DNA of 56,292 nt from an uncultured Eubacteriales bacterium (GCA_910583765.1 CAJTYS010000027.1:1-56292), one strand, 5' to 3'; counted from the first letter of the stretch, positions 8,528 to 17,569 are shown. Translations and numbers: made by a program. The notes: a model not told the origin generated them from the letters alone.

Positions 8528-8869
8528 TCAGCCTGGAGGCCAGGTCAGCTTCCGTTTGCCCAGCAAATGGAAGTGCAGATGCTGTACAGTCTGAAATCCG
8601 TCTTCCCCGCAGTTGTTCACAAGGCGATAGCCATTCTCTAGCCCCAGCTGCGCCGCGATGTCTTTTACCTTTGCCATCAGATAACCCAGCAGAGCCTGGT
8701 CCTCTTCTGCCACATCATCCATAGACGCGATGTGCTTTTTGGGAATGATCAGCACATGGACCGGCGCTTTGGGTTCCAGATCATGGAAGCAGAGAATCCT
8801 GTCATCTTCATAGACAACATTGGACGGGATCTCTTTGTCCACGATTTTGCAAAAGATACAATCTCCCAT
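8528..8869 (-). CDS. HIT-family nucleotide-binding protein (Hint-like)
   Basis: Histidine-triad hydrolase of 113 residues, expected to cleave purine nucleotide phosphoramidates or adenylates. The N-terminal MGDCIFCKI provides the CxxC pair found in many bacterial Hint proteins, HVLIIPKKHIAS is the substrate loop, and the catalytic triad is HLHFHLLG near residue 98-105. The ATG follows GGAGG. It forms its own unit on the minus strand upstream of the rpsU promoter. Confidence 0.95.
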   Translation of the reverse strand: MGDCIFCKIVDKEIPSNVVYEDDRILCFHDLEPKAPVHVLIIPKKHIASMDDVAEEDQALLGYLMAKVKDIAAQLGLENGYRLVNNCGEDGFQTVQHLHFHLLGKRKLTWPPG

Positions 8870-8968
8870 ATTGATTTTCCTCCATATTTTTTATCTGTCG
8901 TTTGTTCCTTACTTTAGAAAGTATACCAGATTTTCAGAGAAATTGGAAGGACCCTGTTGGATTTTAGG

Positions 8969-8997
8969 TTTTCATTTTGTCCTGTCTATGATATACT
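8969..8997 (+). promoter_or_regulatory. Probable promoter of the DtxR-type regulator
   Basis: TTTTCA (8969-8974) and TATACT (8992-8997) with a 17-base spacer on the plus strand, ending 33 bases before the TTG start at 9030. Confidence 0.55.
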
Positions 8998-9029
8998 AGT
9001 TCCATCAAAGGAACAAAGGAGGAAATCCC

Positions 9030-9398
9030 TTGAAGATACAGGAATCCGCAGAAAATTATCTGGAAGCCATATTAATGATCAAAGAGGAAAAAGGAGAAGT
9101 CCGTTCCATCGATATTGTCAACAAACTGAACTTTTCCAAACCCAGCGTCAGCGTTGCCATGAAGCATCTGGAAGAAAATGGCTATATTGAACGGAACGCT
9201 TCGGGCAATATTTTTCTGCTCCCTCCTGGCAAAAAAATCGCGGAAACCATTTACGAACGTCATAACACGCTGACCAAGATCCTTATCCATCTAGGAGTCA
9301 ATCCGCAGACAGCCAGGGATGATGCCTGCAAAATCGAACACGACATCAGCAATGAATCCTTTGAAGCGCTAAAAAAGCACTGCAAAGGCATCATTTAG
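9030..9398 (+). CDS. DtxR/MntR-family metal-dependent regulator
   Basis: Short metalloregulator of 122 residues without the C-terminal SH3-like domain, as in MntR. It starts with TTG preceded by AAAGGAGG. An N-terminal winged helix (NYLEAILMIKEEKG, then SKPSVSVAMKHLEENGYI) is followed by the dimerisation/metal domain with YERHNTL and DACKIEHDIS. Aligned by eye to B. subtilis MntR, the ligand positions read Asn (Asp8 in MntR), Glu (Glu11), His (His77), Cys (Glu99), Glu (Glu102), His (His103). The Cys-x-x-Glu-His set resembles DtxR/IdeR, so iron is at least as likely as manganese. No metal transporter is adjacent; targets are elsewhere. Confidence 0.9.
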   Translation: MKIQESAENYLEAILMIKEEKGEVRSIDIVNKLNFSKPSVSVAMKHLEENGYIERNASGNIFLLPPGKKIAETIYERHNTLTKILIHLGVNPQTARDDACKIEHDISNESFEALKKHCKGII

Positions 9399-9552
9399 GG
9401 AAAAAATCGCACCAAACGCGTTAGTTCGGCACCAACATCTACGTCTCTCATAATATCAAATTATATCAATACATTGCCACATCCATGGAAAGGAACAAAA
9501 TCAAACGCCTGCGGAATAGACGAGGAAAGCTGTTTCTTTACAAGGGTGACAA

Positions 9553-9580
9553 AATCGGCGGTCAGAAATGGCCGCCGATT
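9553..9580. terminator. Hairpin between convergent genes
   Basis: AATCGGCGG (9553-9561) pairs perfectly with CCGCCGATT (9572-9580), 10-base loop. T-rich on both sides (CCAATTTTTA on plus, TTTGTCACC on minus), so it can serve the DtxR gene and the dlt operon, which converge here. The rest of 9399-9669 shows no convincing gene. Confidence 0.5.
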
Positions 9581-9669
9581 CCAATTTTTAAAAGCTTATG
9601 CACTGCATTTGACAAAGAGGCGCACGGACAAAAGCCGAACTCCCCAAAGCGTCAGCTTCTCTTCTTTGT

Positions 9670-9831
9670 TTAAAACTGAGCATAAACAAACTCCGGCGCT
9701 GTGGACAGGTTGGCTAACATAAAATAGCCGTAGATCGCCATCATCAGTCCATAAAAGAGCAGGACGTACTTGCCCCAAGCCCAGAACCTACTGTTTTTCA
9801 ATCTTTGACGCAAATCTGTAAATGCTTTCAT
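9670..9831 (-). CDS. dltX: DltX-like D-alanylation small membrane protein
   Basis: A 53-residue protein too short for usual ORF cut-offs. The ATG at 9831 lies inside the 3' end of dltD in another frame (44-base overlap) and the frame closes with TAA at 9670. The N-terminus MKAFTDLRQRLKN is followed by one membrane helix (WGKYVLLFYGLMMAIYGYF) and a C-terminus APEFVYAQF. A short protein with one helix and a conserved F-x-Y-x-x-F end is the hallmark of DltX, which acts with DltB and DltD in carrying D-alanine across the membrane to teichoic acids. In Bacillus and Lactobacillus dltX usually precedes dltA; here it comes last. Identification is from motif and context. Confidence 0.85.
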   Translation of the reverse strand: MKAFTDLRQRLKNSRFWAWGKYVLLFYGLMMAIYGYFMLANLSTAPEFVYAQF

Positions 9832-10966
9832 TGACTCTCAACCATCCTTTCCATCCTAAATGGACTCGATCTAAAAAGAAATATTTGGTATACTCGTCAT
9901 TCCCAAAATCCGCGAGCTCAGCCCCATACGCTTTAGCCATGACCCTGATGTTTTCATAATACTGCTGCCGCTCTGCCTTTGGCAGACCCGTGTGATCGTA
10001 CCAATAACCGTTAAAGGGCATCATCACCAGCATAGGCCGTATGCCTGTTTCCTGGCATAGCTGGAGGAAGCATTTCAGATCCCCATATTCTGGTGACCTG
10101 CTGTAGCAGGCGTTTGCCTGAGAGCCCTTCTTTTTCTCCAGAGAAGGCAGGATCTGATTTTTGTATGCTCTGTTGGAAACATAAAACGGGTTTCCTTTTG
10201 CTGCCTTTTCTCCCTCTTTTTCCGCCAGCTTCTCATAGATCGCCCACTCAGGCTCCCTTTCTTCTCCTTGCTTTTTTGGATCATATTTGTGGATTGACTT
10301 TGCTTTTGCTGCCGCGAAAATGCTGATCTTGCTTTTTTCCTCTAGAAACTTCTGATAAAAATACACATATTGTTTCTCACTAAAGGAAGCGTTGCCTTTT
10401 AAAAACACCTTCTCATATTTTTTCACTCGGCCCAGAGTGTCCTGATCTCCTGCCAAAAGCCCTTTGCTCCGCTTTAAGATGTAATCTTTCGTGTCCTTGG
10501 AGATCCTTTTGTTTCGCAGCATAGCGATATAATTGGCTTCGGAAAACCGAGAAGCATAAGCCGGTGCCAAGACACCCTCGGATTTAAACCATTGCGGTGA
10601 CAAGATCAAAACCACTTTTCGGTTTTGCATCCCCTCTTCCACTGCCGCCAGCTCCACTGCGTGGAACAAGGATTGATAATATCCAGCACCCACCATCACC
10701 ATGTTCAGAGCATTGTTCTTGAACAAATTGTTTGGGTGAGAAGACATTTTCTTTCCATGACGGAACTCAGATGAGCCCAACACCAGAATGCTGTTTTGAT
10801 CCATGTTCGCCTTGATCCTGTCTGCCGCAAAGAACTTGTACTGACTGATCCAGCTTCCAAATTCATGATCATCGAAACGAGTATGGCTGTCCACGAACAC
10901 ATGGAGCCCGCATATAGTGCCCAGACACAAAATCAGCGCTACCAGAAAGGCTGTTACCTTTTTCAC
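9788..10966 (-). CDS. dltD: D-alanyl-lipoteichoic acid biosynthesis protein DltD
   Basis: Membrane-anchored SGNH-like acyltransferase that places D-alanine on teichoic acid outside the cell. It has 392 residues with a single N-terminal helix (residues 3-23) as anchor, then the extracellular domain with the nucleophile motif LVLGSSEF (serine near residue 64-65) and the C-terminal Asp/His pair in LDRVHLGWKGW. The start lies 4 bases after the dltC stop. Its last 44 bases overlap the dltX start, implying coupled translation. Confidence 0.95.
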   Translation of the reverse strand: MKKVTAFLVALILCLGTICGLHVFVDSHTRFDDHEFGSWISQYKFFAADRIKANMDQNSILVLGSSEFRHGKKMSSHPNNLFKNNALNMVMVGAGYYQSLFHAVELAAVEEGMQNRKVVLILSPQWFKSEGVLAPAYASRFSEANYIAMLRNKRISKDTKDYILKRSKGLLAGDQDTLGRVKKYEKVFLKGNASFSEKQYVYFYQKFLEEKSKISIFAAAKAKSIHKYDPKKQGEEREPEWAIYEKLAEKEGEKAAKGNPFYVSNRAYKNQILPSLEKKKGSQANACYSRSPEYGDLKCFLQLCQETGIRPMLVMMPFNGYWYDHTGLPKAERQQYYENIRVMAKAYGAELADFGNDEYTKYFFLDRVHLGWKGWLRVNESIYRFASKIEKQ

Positions 10967-10970
10967 GGCT

Positions 10971-11201
10971 CTAGCTCCTAGCCTGGATCAGTTTTATGAT
11001 TTTAGCCGGAGTCTCCACATCTTTTCGCTCCACTTCCGAAGGAGAGATCACAATGCCGAACTGCTCTTCAATAGCCACCAGCAGTTCTGTGAAAGCCAGG
11101 GAATCCAATAGATCTTCTTCAAACAAGTTGATCTCCATATCATCCCTCACTGCGTCATCCTCACAAATTTCTTCCAATAAATTCAATACTTTCTCTTCCA
11201 T
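10971..11201 (-). CDS. dltC: D-alanyl carrier protein DltC
   Basis: Acyl-carrier-type protein of 76 residues that carries D-alanine as a thioester on phosphopantetheine. The attachment serine is Ser34 in LLDSLAFTEL, the normal position. Acidic throughout as expected. The ribosome site GAGGTG precedes the ATG; it sits between dltB and dltD in the standard order. Confidence 0.96.
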   Translation of the reverse strand: MEEKVLNLLEEICEDDAVRDDMEINLFEEDLLDSLAFTELLVAIEEQFGIVISPSEVERKDVETPAKIIKLIQARS

Positions 11202-11219
11202 TTAAACACACCTCATTTC

Positions 11220-12377
11220 TTAAATCAATGCTCCTGAAAACAGGAGAAAACCAAACATTACCATGTTGAGGGTGACGAACCACGACACTCTCTTGTACCA
11301 AGTCTCCTTTTTATGTTTTTTATAAAACTTGGATTTTTTCTGATAAATCTCCGTCAACGCCAGCAGCAGGCCGTGATAAAGGCCGTACAAAATATAATGC
11401 AACGCAAAGCCGTGCCACGCTCCCATGACCAGCATGTTGACGATGAATCCAATCGATGCCCCTGTCAGCCTGGAGGAAAACCACTTTTCCTTGATGGCCA
11501 GCATCATGAATCGGGAAAAAAGGAAGTCCCGAAACCAGAAAGACAAAGTCATGTGCCACCTGTTCCAAAAGTCCTTCATGTCAATGCTGATAAAAGGCTT
11601 GTTGAAATTCTCAGGCACCTTGATTCCCAGCACATACCCTGCTCCAATGGCCATGGCGCTGTACCCAGCGAAGTCAAAGAACATGTAGACTCCATAGCAA
11701 TAGCTGTACCCAGCGTATTCCAGAAAACTCTGAGGGTCCTCAAAGAACACGACGCCTTTGTTGCAAAGCGCGGCCAGGATAAATTTATAAATAACCCCTA
11801 TCAATATTTTTAAAAGCCCATCTCCAAGCAATTCCAAATAAGCTGCTCTCGTATAGACTTGATTCCCATCTTCCATGTACCGCCTGCTCCTGTCGATGGG
11901 ACCGCAGCTGAAGGTGGAAAAGAGCAACAGGAAATCGGTGAAATCCAGCCAACGGACTTCTTTGATGATGCCATCATAGATCTCAATGATCATCTGCGCT
12001 GCCCGGAAGGTCAGGTAGGAGATTCCCAAGAACTGGAACAAACTGAGAGACGGCCCCCAACTCGTCTCAGAAAGTTTGCTGAGAAACAGCGGCAGAACGC
12101 ACAGCACTAGGAACAGTCTGTAAACAGCCGTTTTCCTCTCATCTCCCTGGGCCAGCCTTAATTTCAAATAAACCTTCACCAGCAGAAACTCCAGGATGTA
12201 AAAGCCCGCGAGCCACAGCAGCTGAAGCTTGCTGGGCCACAGCACCAGTCCGATGACCAGCACAGAAGCCGCGGTCCTGTAACCCCGAAGGGATCTCCCC
12301 ATGACCCCCAGGCCTATGGCTGGCAGAAACAGCAGCCCCATCACCATGAAGAACGTGGCGCTTCCAAAGAAGCTCAT
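11220..12377 (-). CDS. dltB: D-alanyl transfer protein DltB (MBOAT family)
   Basis: Polytopic membrane O-acyltransferase of 385 residues that moves D-alanyl groups from DltC toward the cell exterior. Many hydrophobic helices are visible and the MBOAT catalytic histidine lies in MGAWHGFALHY near residue 325. Also typical is WNRWHMTLSFWFRDFLF. Its ATG overlaps the dltA stop as ATGA, so the genes are coupled. Confidence 0.96.
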   Translation of the reverse strand: MSFFGSATFFMVMGLLFLPAIGLGVMGRSLRGYRTAASVLVIGLVLWPSKLQLLWLAGFYILEFLLVKVYLKLRLAQGDERKTAVYRLFLVLCVLPLFLSKLSETSWGPSLSLFQFLGISYLTFRAAQMIIEIYDGIIKEVRWLDFTDFLLLFSTFSCGPIDRSRRYMEDGNQVYTRAAYLELLGDGLLKILIGVIYKFILAALCNKGVVFFEDPQSFLEYAGYSYCYGVYMFFDFAGYSAMAIGAGYVLGIKVPENFNKPFISIDMKDFWNRWHMTLSFWFRDFLFSRFMMLAIKEKWFSSRLTGASIGFIVNMLVMGAWHGFALHYILYGLYHGLLLALTEIYQKKSKFYKKHKKETWYKRVSWFVTLNMVMFGFLLFSGALI

Positions 12378-13888
12378 CTGATCATTCCTCCCAGCTTCTT
12401 TCTGTCCACTTTTCCATTGTGGTTCATGGGCAGGCTTTCCATGTGGACGATCTTTTTCGGTATCATGTACGCAGGCAGAAAGGCCTTTAGCTGGTCCTTG
12501 ATGGCCTTGGAATAGCGCAGGCCGCTGTCCGGCTTGTCCCCGCCTGTCACAAAGGCGGTCAGGCTTTTCACCTTCCCGTCCTTCATGTTCGGCACTACCA
12601 CCGCATGGACGATTTCTTCCAGGCGGACCATGTTTTTTTCAATGTCTTCGATCTCGATTCTATAACCGTTGAGCTTTACCTGTAAATCCATGCGTCCCTC
12701 ATAATGAAGAAGTCCCGCTTCATCCAAATACCCCTTGTCGCCCGTCCGGTAAGCTCTATGGGGCTGTCCCCTTTTCATGCTGGTGAAAAACGCTTTCCTG
12801 GTCAAATCAGGCCTGCCGAAATATCCCGCGCTCACCGTGTCGCCCGCAATGATGATCTCCCCAGATTCTCCTGCCCTGGCCAGGGTTCCGTCCTCCCTGT
12901 GAATCTCTATGAAAGTCCCTGGTTTGGCCTTTCCCACAGGCAGAGGCCGGCTGCTCTGAGCCAATTGCTTTGTCACTTGCACTTCTGTCACTGCCACCGT
13001 GGATTCTGTGGGACCATACGTGTTCATGATCACTGCCTTTGGAAAACGCTCCATGAGCTTGAGCGCCGTGTCATTGGTGAGCGTTTCACCGCAGAACAGA
13101 AAGGTTTCCAAGTCTGGCATCAGATCAGCGCTGAATTTCTTGTCCGCCAGGCACATATCAGCAAAGGAAGGCGTGGACACCCATACTGACGCGCCTGACG
13201 CTCCTAGAGCAGGGATCAGCTTTTTAAAATCCAGCTGGGTTTCTTTGTCCAGCAGATGCAGCGTCCCTCCGCTAGCCAGGCAGGTGTAAAGGTCCATGAC
13301 AGAAAGATCGAAAGAAAAAGGCGCCTGATTGAGAAATGCTTTCCCTTGTTTATCTTCCCTGCTGTTTCCCAAACCCACGGACCACTCCAGATAATGATTC
13401 AGGTTGCTTGCTGTGATCTGAACGCCTTTTGGCGTACCTGTGCTGCCTGATGTGAAAATCATATAAAACACGTCATCGCCCTTCACCTGGCAAGCAGGAT
13501 CCACAGGCTCCTTGGTGCTTTCTATGATGCCGCTGAGCTGCTTGATAGAAATCGCTCCCTCTCGTTCCTGTTCCAAAGCAAAGATCATGGAAGGAGAGAC
13601 CGCATTGATAATATCGCTGACCCTGGAATTTGGCATAGAAATGTCCAGCGGACAATATGGCCGCCCTGATTTTACGGCAGCAAGAAAACAAAGAATCATC
13701 TCCACCTGCTTGTGCCCATGGACAATCACAGGAGACCTGTCATCCCCACAGGATTTCTGTATAAAGTTTGCCAGCCTACTGGAATAAGCGTCCAGTTCTT
13801 CATAGGTTAAACAGCTATCTCCAGAACGGATAGCCAAATTCTGCCCTTGGTTTTGGGCATAGAAACACAACTTTTCCAAGATGTTCAT
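12374..13888 (-). CDS. dltA: D-alanine--[D-alanyl-carrier protein] ligase DltA
   Basis: Cytosolic adenylating enzyme that activates D-alanine with ATP and loads it on DltC. I use the ATG at 13888 (MNILEKLCFYAQNQG), 504 residues, the family length, because AAGGAAAG lies just upstream; an ATG 8 codons earlier has no better site. Adenylation motifs seen are FTSGSTGTPKGVQ, NTYGPTESTVA, YRTGDKG and the C-terminal NHNGKVDRKKL with its catalytic lysine. First gene of dltA-B-C-D-X. Modified teichoic acids lower negative surface charge and raise resistance to cationic peptides. Confidence 0.96.
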   Translation of the reverse strand: MNILEKLCFYAQNQGQNLAIRSGDSCLTYEELDAYSSRLANFIQKSCGDDRSPVIVHGHKQVEMILCFLAAVKSGRPYCPLDISMPNSRVSDIINAVSPSMIFALEQEREGAISIKQLSGIIESTKEPVDPACQVKGDDVFYMIFTSGSTGTPKGVQITASNLNHYLEWSVGLGNSREDKQGKAFLNQAPFSFDLSVMDLYTCLASGGTLHLLDKETQLDFKKLIPALGASGASVWVSTPSFADMCLADKKFSADLMPDLETFLFCGETLTNDTALKLMERFPKAVIMNTYGPTESTVAVTEVQVTKQLAQSSRPLPVGKAKPGTFIEIHREDGTLARAGESGEIIIAGDTVSAGYFGRPDLTRKAFFTSMKRGQPHRAYRTGDKGYLDEAGLLHYEGRMDLQVKLNGYRIEIEDIEKNMVRLEEIVHAVVVPNMKDGKVKSLTAFVTGGDKPDSGLRYSKAIKDQLKAFLPAYMIPKKIVHMESLPMNHNGKVDRKKLGGMIR

Positions 13889-13962
13889 GTTATGCACTTT
13901 CCTTTCATTCATTTACAACACACATTTTGATTCGTAAAGGTCACTACTCCTTTACATGAATC

Positions 13963-13992
13963 AGTGTACTACTAATTGCCACTTACTGTCAA
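13963..13992 (-). promoter_or_regulatory. Promoter of the dlt operon
   Basis: Perfect -35 TTGACA (13987-13992 on the minus strand), 18-base spacer, -10 TACACT (13963-13968), about 75 bases upstream of the dltA start. The gap 13889-14033 holds no gene. Confidence 0.8.
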
Positions 13993-14033
13993 CCTTTTAT
14001 TCTTTAAAATATTCTTACGATTTCTTAAGATCT

Positions 14034-15194
14034 TCAATTGAAACTGCCATCCCAGAGGGGCATGTTGGAAATATATTTCCTTTCCACAGCAGGCACATAA
14101 TAGAGTCCATAAGTCTTTAAACCGCTGTCCTCCTTCATGCTGGGAACCTCCACGTAAAAACAATAGTACGGCATGGCATGTTCCGATGATCCGGCTGCCA
14201 CGTATTCCAACTCTGCCTTTGCCACATATTCCATTCCTGGCATTTCCTCAGGAACTGAAGTGACATAATTCCCCTTTTCCAGCAGCTTTGCCGCCTCTTC
14301 CTTTGTGATGATGGGATAATCTCCTACTTTCTCCGACAAATCCGGTCTGTTGATCCAAATGATGCACAGTTTTCCCTCATCATTACCACAAAATTGGATC
14401 TGATTGAAATTGTAATGGATCAAGTCCTGCTCCTGGCTGCCGCTCCCCTCGTAAAATCCGATTTGGTAAGCCTGCCGCAGGTCGTAAGTATAATCCCCGC
14501 CATAGATGTTTACCTGTGGATCCTCCATATGGATCAGATCTTTATAGGCCTTTTTCAGGTACTCTGCTGTTTTCATGGTCTCCTCATAGGACGCATAGGT
14601 TGTAAAGCGATACCCTTTGGGCAGGGAAACAGCTGGCTCGAATTCGATCCGCGCATTCATTTCCGCGTCAACGCTGATGGCGATCCCCCTGCTTTTGGCA
14701 GTGAGCATGGTGGCCGGATCCTCATCATAGCCGTAATTTTCCCTTTCGATTTTCAGCTCCTGGGTGTCCAGGCCCAGGCGCTCTGCCGTATCCAACAATA
14801 AGGCTTTCTTTTTCTCCTGATCTCCGTCTTCCAGATAAAAACCCCTTTCATTCCGTGAGGGCATCCGTTTGTACACTGGCAATGTGGCAGGACTGGTTTC
14901 TTCGCGCCATGGGTTCCCATTGACCAGTTCTGATATGTCAAAAGCCATAAGACCACCGAATCCCGCTCCATCGCTCAAGGCATTGGTGACAGTGAGCATA
15001 GGCAGCTTCCTGCTGCCGCCAGGCTCTTTCTTTGAAAAGAACAACAGTCCCGCGCAGACCACGCATAAGACGCACGCGGCAGCGGTGATCTTCACCCAAA
15101 CAGGTTTCTGCCTGCCCCTTTGGTAGGAAATCGCTTCTGCTACGTATGTTTCATTGATTTCACTCATTGCTTTGGAAAATGTTTTCGTCTTCAT
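14034..15194 (-). CDS. Putative anti-sigma factor, single-pass membrane protein
   Basis: A 386-residue protein with a short cytoplasmic N-terminus (AMSEINETYVAEAISYQ near residues 9-25), one membrane helix at about residues 33-53 (VKITAAACVLCVVCAGLLFF), and an extracytoplasmic domain of about 330 residues. Its ATG overlaps the stop of the sigma-factor gene (ATGA). The N-terminal pattern and the coupling are typical of clostridial sigma/anti-sigma pairs, where the inner segment holds the sigma factor and the outer domain senses a signal. The outer domain is not one I recognise and contains no clear enzyme motif. Confidence 0.78.
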   Translation of the reverse strand: MKTKTFSKAMSEINETYVAEAISYQRGRQKPVWVKITAAACVLCVVCAGLLFFSKKEPGGSRKLPMLTVTNALSDGAGFGGLMAFDISELVNGNPWREETSPATLPVYKRMPSRNERGFYLEDGDQEKKKALLLDTAERLGLDTQELKIERENYGYDEDPATMLTAKSRGIAISVDAEMNARIEFEPAVSLPKGYRFTTYASYEETMKTAEYLKKAYKDLIHMEDPQVNIYGGDYTYDLRQAYQIGFYEGSGSQEQDLIHYNFNQIQFCGNDEGKLCIIWINRPDLSEKVGDYPIITKEEAAKLLEKGNYVTSVPEEMPGMEYVAKAELEYVAAGSSEHAMPYYCFYVEVPSMKEDSGLKTYGLYYVPAVERKYISNMPLWDGSFN

Positions 15195-15754
15195 AAAGAT
15201 ACCCCTCCTTTGATCAAATATTGTCTCAGCTGTCCGCGGATACGAGTGAGCCTCACGGACACGTTTTTTCGGGTGAGCCCTGTGCGCCGCGCGATGTCCT
15301 GGTATGTATCAGAAAACCAGTACCGCCGCATGAAAATAACCCTGTTTTCCTGGGACAAAGTTTCCAGAAAGGCCTCGATCATGCGTGCCAGCTCCCTTGC
15401 CTCCACTTGCTCTTCCACTGTGTCTGGTGATTGTAAACAGGCCTCCATCTCTTCCATGGCCACATCGTAAATGCTGTTTCGCTTTGCCGCGCTTTTCCTG
15501 TAATAGAGCTTTAGCGAGATGTTGCGGATGATTTTACAAAGATAAGTCAAGAGCGGGTCGGGCCTTGCTGGGGGAATGGCGTTCCACATTCCCAGATACC
15601 CGTCGCTGACGCATTCCTCCGCGTCCTGCTGACTGCCCAAGATGTTGTGGGAAAGCTTGCGGCAGATGTTTCCGTACTTTGCGTCAAGCTCCTTTATGGC
15701 TTCTTCGGAACGCTGAAAAAACAGTTCTATGATCCTTTCATCCAATGTCAATTG
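15191..15754 (-). CDS. ECF-like sigma-70 family RNA polymerase sigma factor
   Basis: Alternative sigma factor of 187 residues from the ATG at 15754 (MQLTLDERIIELFFQR), which follows a doubled AGGAGG; an upstream ATG would add 13 residues lying over that site. Region 2 is seen in GSQQDAEECVSDGYLGMW, followed by TYLCKIIRNISLKLYYRK, and region 4 in QENRVIFMRRYWFSDTYQDI plus the helix-turn-helix TGLTRKNVSVRLTRIRGQL. It overlaps the membrane protein gene downstream, its likely inhibitor. Its regulon is not visible. Confidence 0.92.
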   Translation of the reverse strand, partial: QLTLDERIIELFFQRSEEAIKELDAKYGNICRKLSHNILGSQQDAEECVSDGYLGMWNAIPPARPDPLLTYLCKIIRNISLKLYYRKSAAKRNSIYDVAMEEMEACLQSPDTVEEQVEARELARMIEAFLETLSQENRVIFMRRYWFSDTYQDIARRTGLTRKNVSVRLTRIRGQLRQYLIKGGVSL

Positions 15755-15889
15755 CATCGCCTCCTTTCCTCCTTTGGTTCTGCTTTCACTCATATACTAC
15801 GGTTTTCCACGGAAAAACTACAGGACACAGAAAAAAAAACAGAGAAAAATTCTCCTGTTCACAAAATGGACAGCTGCGTTCAAACCAAG

Positions 15890-15941
15890 AAAAAACCGAT
15901 GAAGACCGGCAGGTCATCTGATCTGCCCTGATCCTCATCGG
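15890..15941 (-). terminator. Terminator of the polysaccharide deacetylase gene
   Basis: Long hairpin: outer arms CCGATGA (15896-15902) and TCATCGG (15935-15941), inner arms GGCAG/CTGCC; on the minus strand it is followed by a run of six T. It lies just downstream of the deacetylase stop at 15994. Confidence 0.8.
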
Positions 15942-15993
15942 CTCTGCCCGCTTTCCGCGGTAATCGCCATTTCATCGCTAAAAAGGCCTTCCC

Positions 15994-17454
15994 CTATTTT
16001 TTATCTGTGTAAAAATAATTGTACCCGTACAGCTTGCCCTTCTTTGGCGTCTCTCCGTACCTGTATTCAATCAGCTCGCTGACTGTCACTAGCTGGTAGC
16101 CTTCGTTCAACAGCCATGGCACCATCTTTTCCACTGCTTTGGCACTGGATTCATAGATGGAGTGCATCAGGATCACCCGTCCATCCAGATTTTCCACGCC
16201 CTTGAGCACCTTCATGACGCTCTTGGCTTTCCTGCTCTTCCAGTCCAGAGTGTCCACGGACCACAAAACAACCGGAGCATTGGCGTATTTTTCAATGGCC
16301 TTGGTGTTGTTTCCATATGGCGGCCTGAACACTGTAGATGCTTGACCACAAGCCTTTTTCAAAGCATTGTTGGTCTTATCGATCTGCTGCTTCGCCTTTT
16401 TTCCGGAAATCTTTTTAAAATTCGGGTGTGACCAGCTGTGGCTGCCGATCTCCATGCCAAGCTCCGCCTCCCGTTTCACTACTGCCGGATAGTTGTTCAC
16501 ATTCTGGCCCAGTTCAAAGAACGTGGCTGGAACGCCGTACTTTTCCAAACAATCCAAAATACGATTGCTGGTTTTTGGATACGGTCCATCGTCAAAAGTA
16601 AGGGCTACCATGGGTTTGCTGGGATCAATGGCCCTTGTTTCGATCTGGTCTCGGATGGTGCCTTTTAGCTCTTCATATGTGATCTCCGCGAAAGCCGCGC
16701 CTTTTTCCTTTTTCAACACAGTGCCCGGATCAAAGTAAAACCGCACGCCTTTTTCTGTGAGCACGTATTTGTTGAAATTATCCTCTGCGTCCGCCAAGGC
16801 AGTCTCGTAGCCTTTTACCAGGTCCGCCTTGTGGTTTTTCTGGAAATAGTCCAGCAAATACTGGGAACAAAATGTCTTGTACCCTGGGTTGAAAATCTGT
16901 ATGGAAGTCAGGGGTCTTCCTGTTTCCGTGGAAAAATTATAAGTGTACACGCCGGATTTCACGGTGGTCATTTCACGATCTTTTTCCTTTTGCTGTTCTT
17001 GAGAAAACACCACGCCCACGGCAGCCCTCTGGGTATTGTAGGAATCATAATCCAGAAGCATGGCTACTTTGTCATCTTTTTTCGCGTCTTTGTTTTCAAG
17101 ACGGAACTGGTTTTCCAGATCCACCGCGATATTGGCGATATAAGAATCTGTAGTGGCCTGTCCTGTCACCGGATACTCCATGGCAACGGAAAGGGGCGCG
17201 CCGTATTTCACCACTTCCTGAGATTTTCCCACAGCCTTTGTGGTTTCATCATCTTCAAAGTAGGACGCGGCAAAAGCCTGAAAGCCTGGCTCATCCTTGT
17301 ATATGCCGCCGGACATCACAGCTATGATGATAATCACTGCTGTCAGGACGCAGGCTCCCGCCAGCCCGATCTTCAGATATTTCCGAACCTTTTCTCTCCG
17401 CTCAACAGCTGCCTGTCGTTTTTCCCTTCTTTTTTCTGCGTTTGATTCTACCAT
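15994..17454 (-). CDS. PdaC-like polysaccharide deacetylase
   Basis: Membrane-anchored cell-wall deacetylase, 486 residues from the ATG at 17454 (MVESNAEKRREKRQ, preceded by GGGGGAA). A basic N-terminus and one helix (near residues 28-48) are followed by an outside region with a DUF3298/RsiV-like segment (YTYNFSTETGRPLTSIQIF) and a C-terminal NodB domain. NodB motifs are all present: TFDDGP, HSWSHP, FRPPYG, WSVDTLDW and LMHS. This layout is that of B. subtilis PdaC, which removes acetyl groups from peptidoglycan amino sugars and gives lysozyme resistance. It lies upstream of, but is separated by a terminator from, the sigma/anti-sigma pair. Confidence 0.9.
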   Translation of the reverse strand: MVESNAEKRREKRQAAVERREKVRKYLKIGLAGACVLTAVIIIIAVMSGGIYKDEPGFQAFAASYFEDDETTKAVGKSQEVVKYGAPLSVAMEYPVTGQATTDSYIANIAVDLENQFRLENKDAKKDDKVAMLLDYDSYNTQRAAVGVVFSQEQQKEKDREMTTVKSGVYTYNFSTETGRPLTSIQIFNPGYKTFCSQYLLDYFQKNHKADLVKGYETALADAEDNFNKYVLTEKGVRFYFDPGTVLKKEKGAAFAEITYEELKGTIRDQIETRAIDPSKPMVALTFDDGPYPKTSNRILDCLEKYGVPATFFELGQNVNNYPAVVKREAELGMEIGSHSWSHPNFKKISGKKAKQQIDKTNNALKKACGQASTVFRPPYGNNTKAIEKYANAPVVLWSVDTLDWKSRKAKSVMKVLKGVENLDGRVILMHSIYESSAKAVEKMVPWLLNEGYQLVTVSELIEYRYGETPKKGKLYGYNYFYTDKK

Positions 17455-17569
17455 AATTCCCCCAATTATCACACTTTTATCAAATCCACCACATCGCGCC
17501 TGGCCAATGTGTCCATTGTAGCATAAACTTATGTTCTTTTATACCACTGTTTGTAAATTTTAATCATTT

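Noticed and set aside
9474..9722. Plus-strand frame of 82 codons between the DtxR gene and dlt
   Set aside because: No ribosome site, composition unlike neighbours, and it runs through a hairpin and the antisense of dltX.
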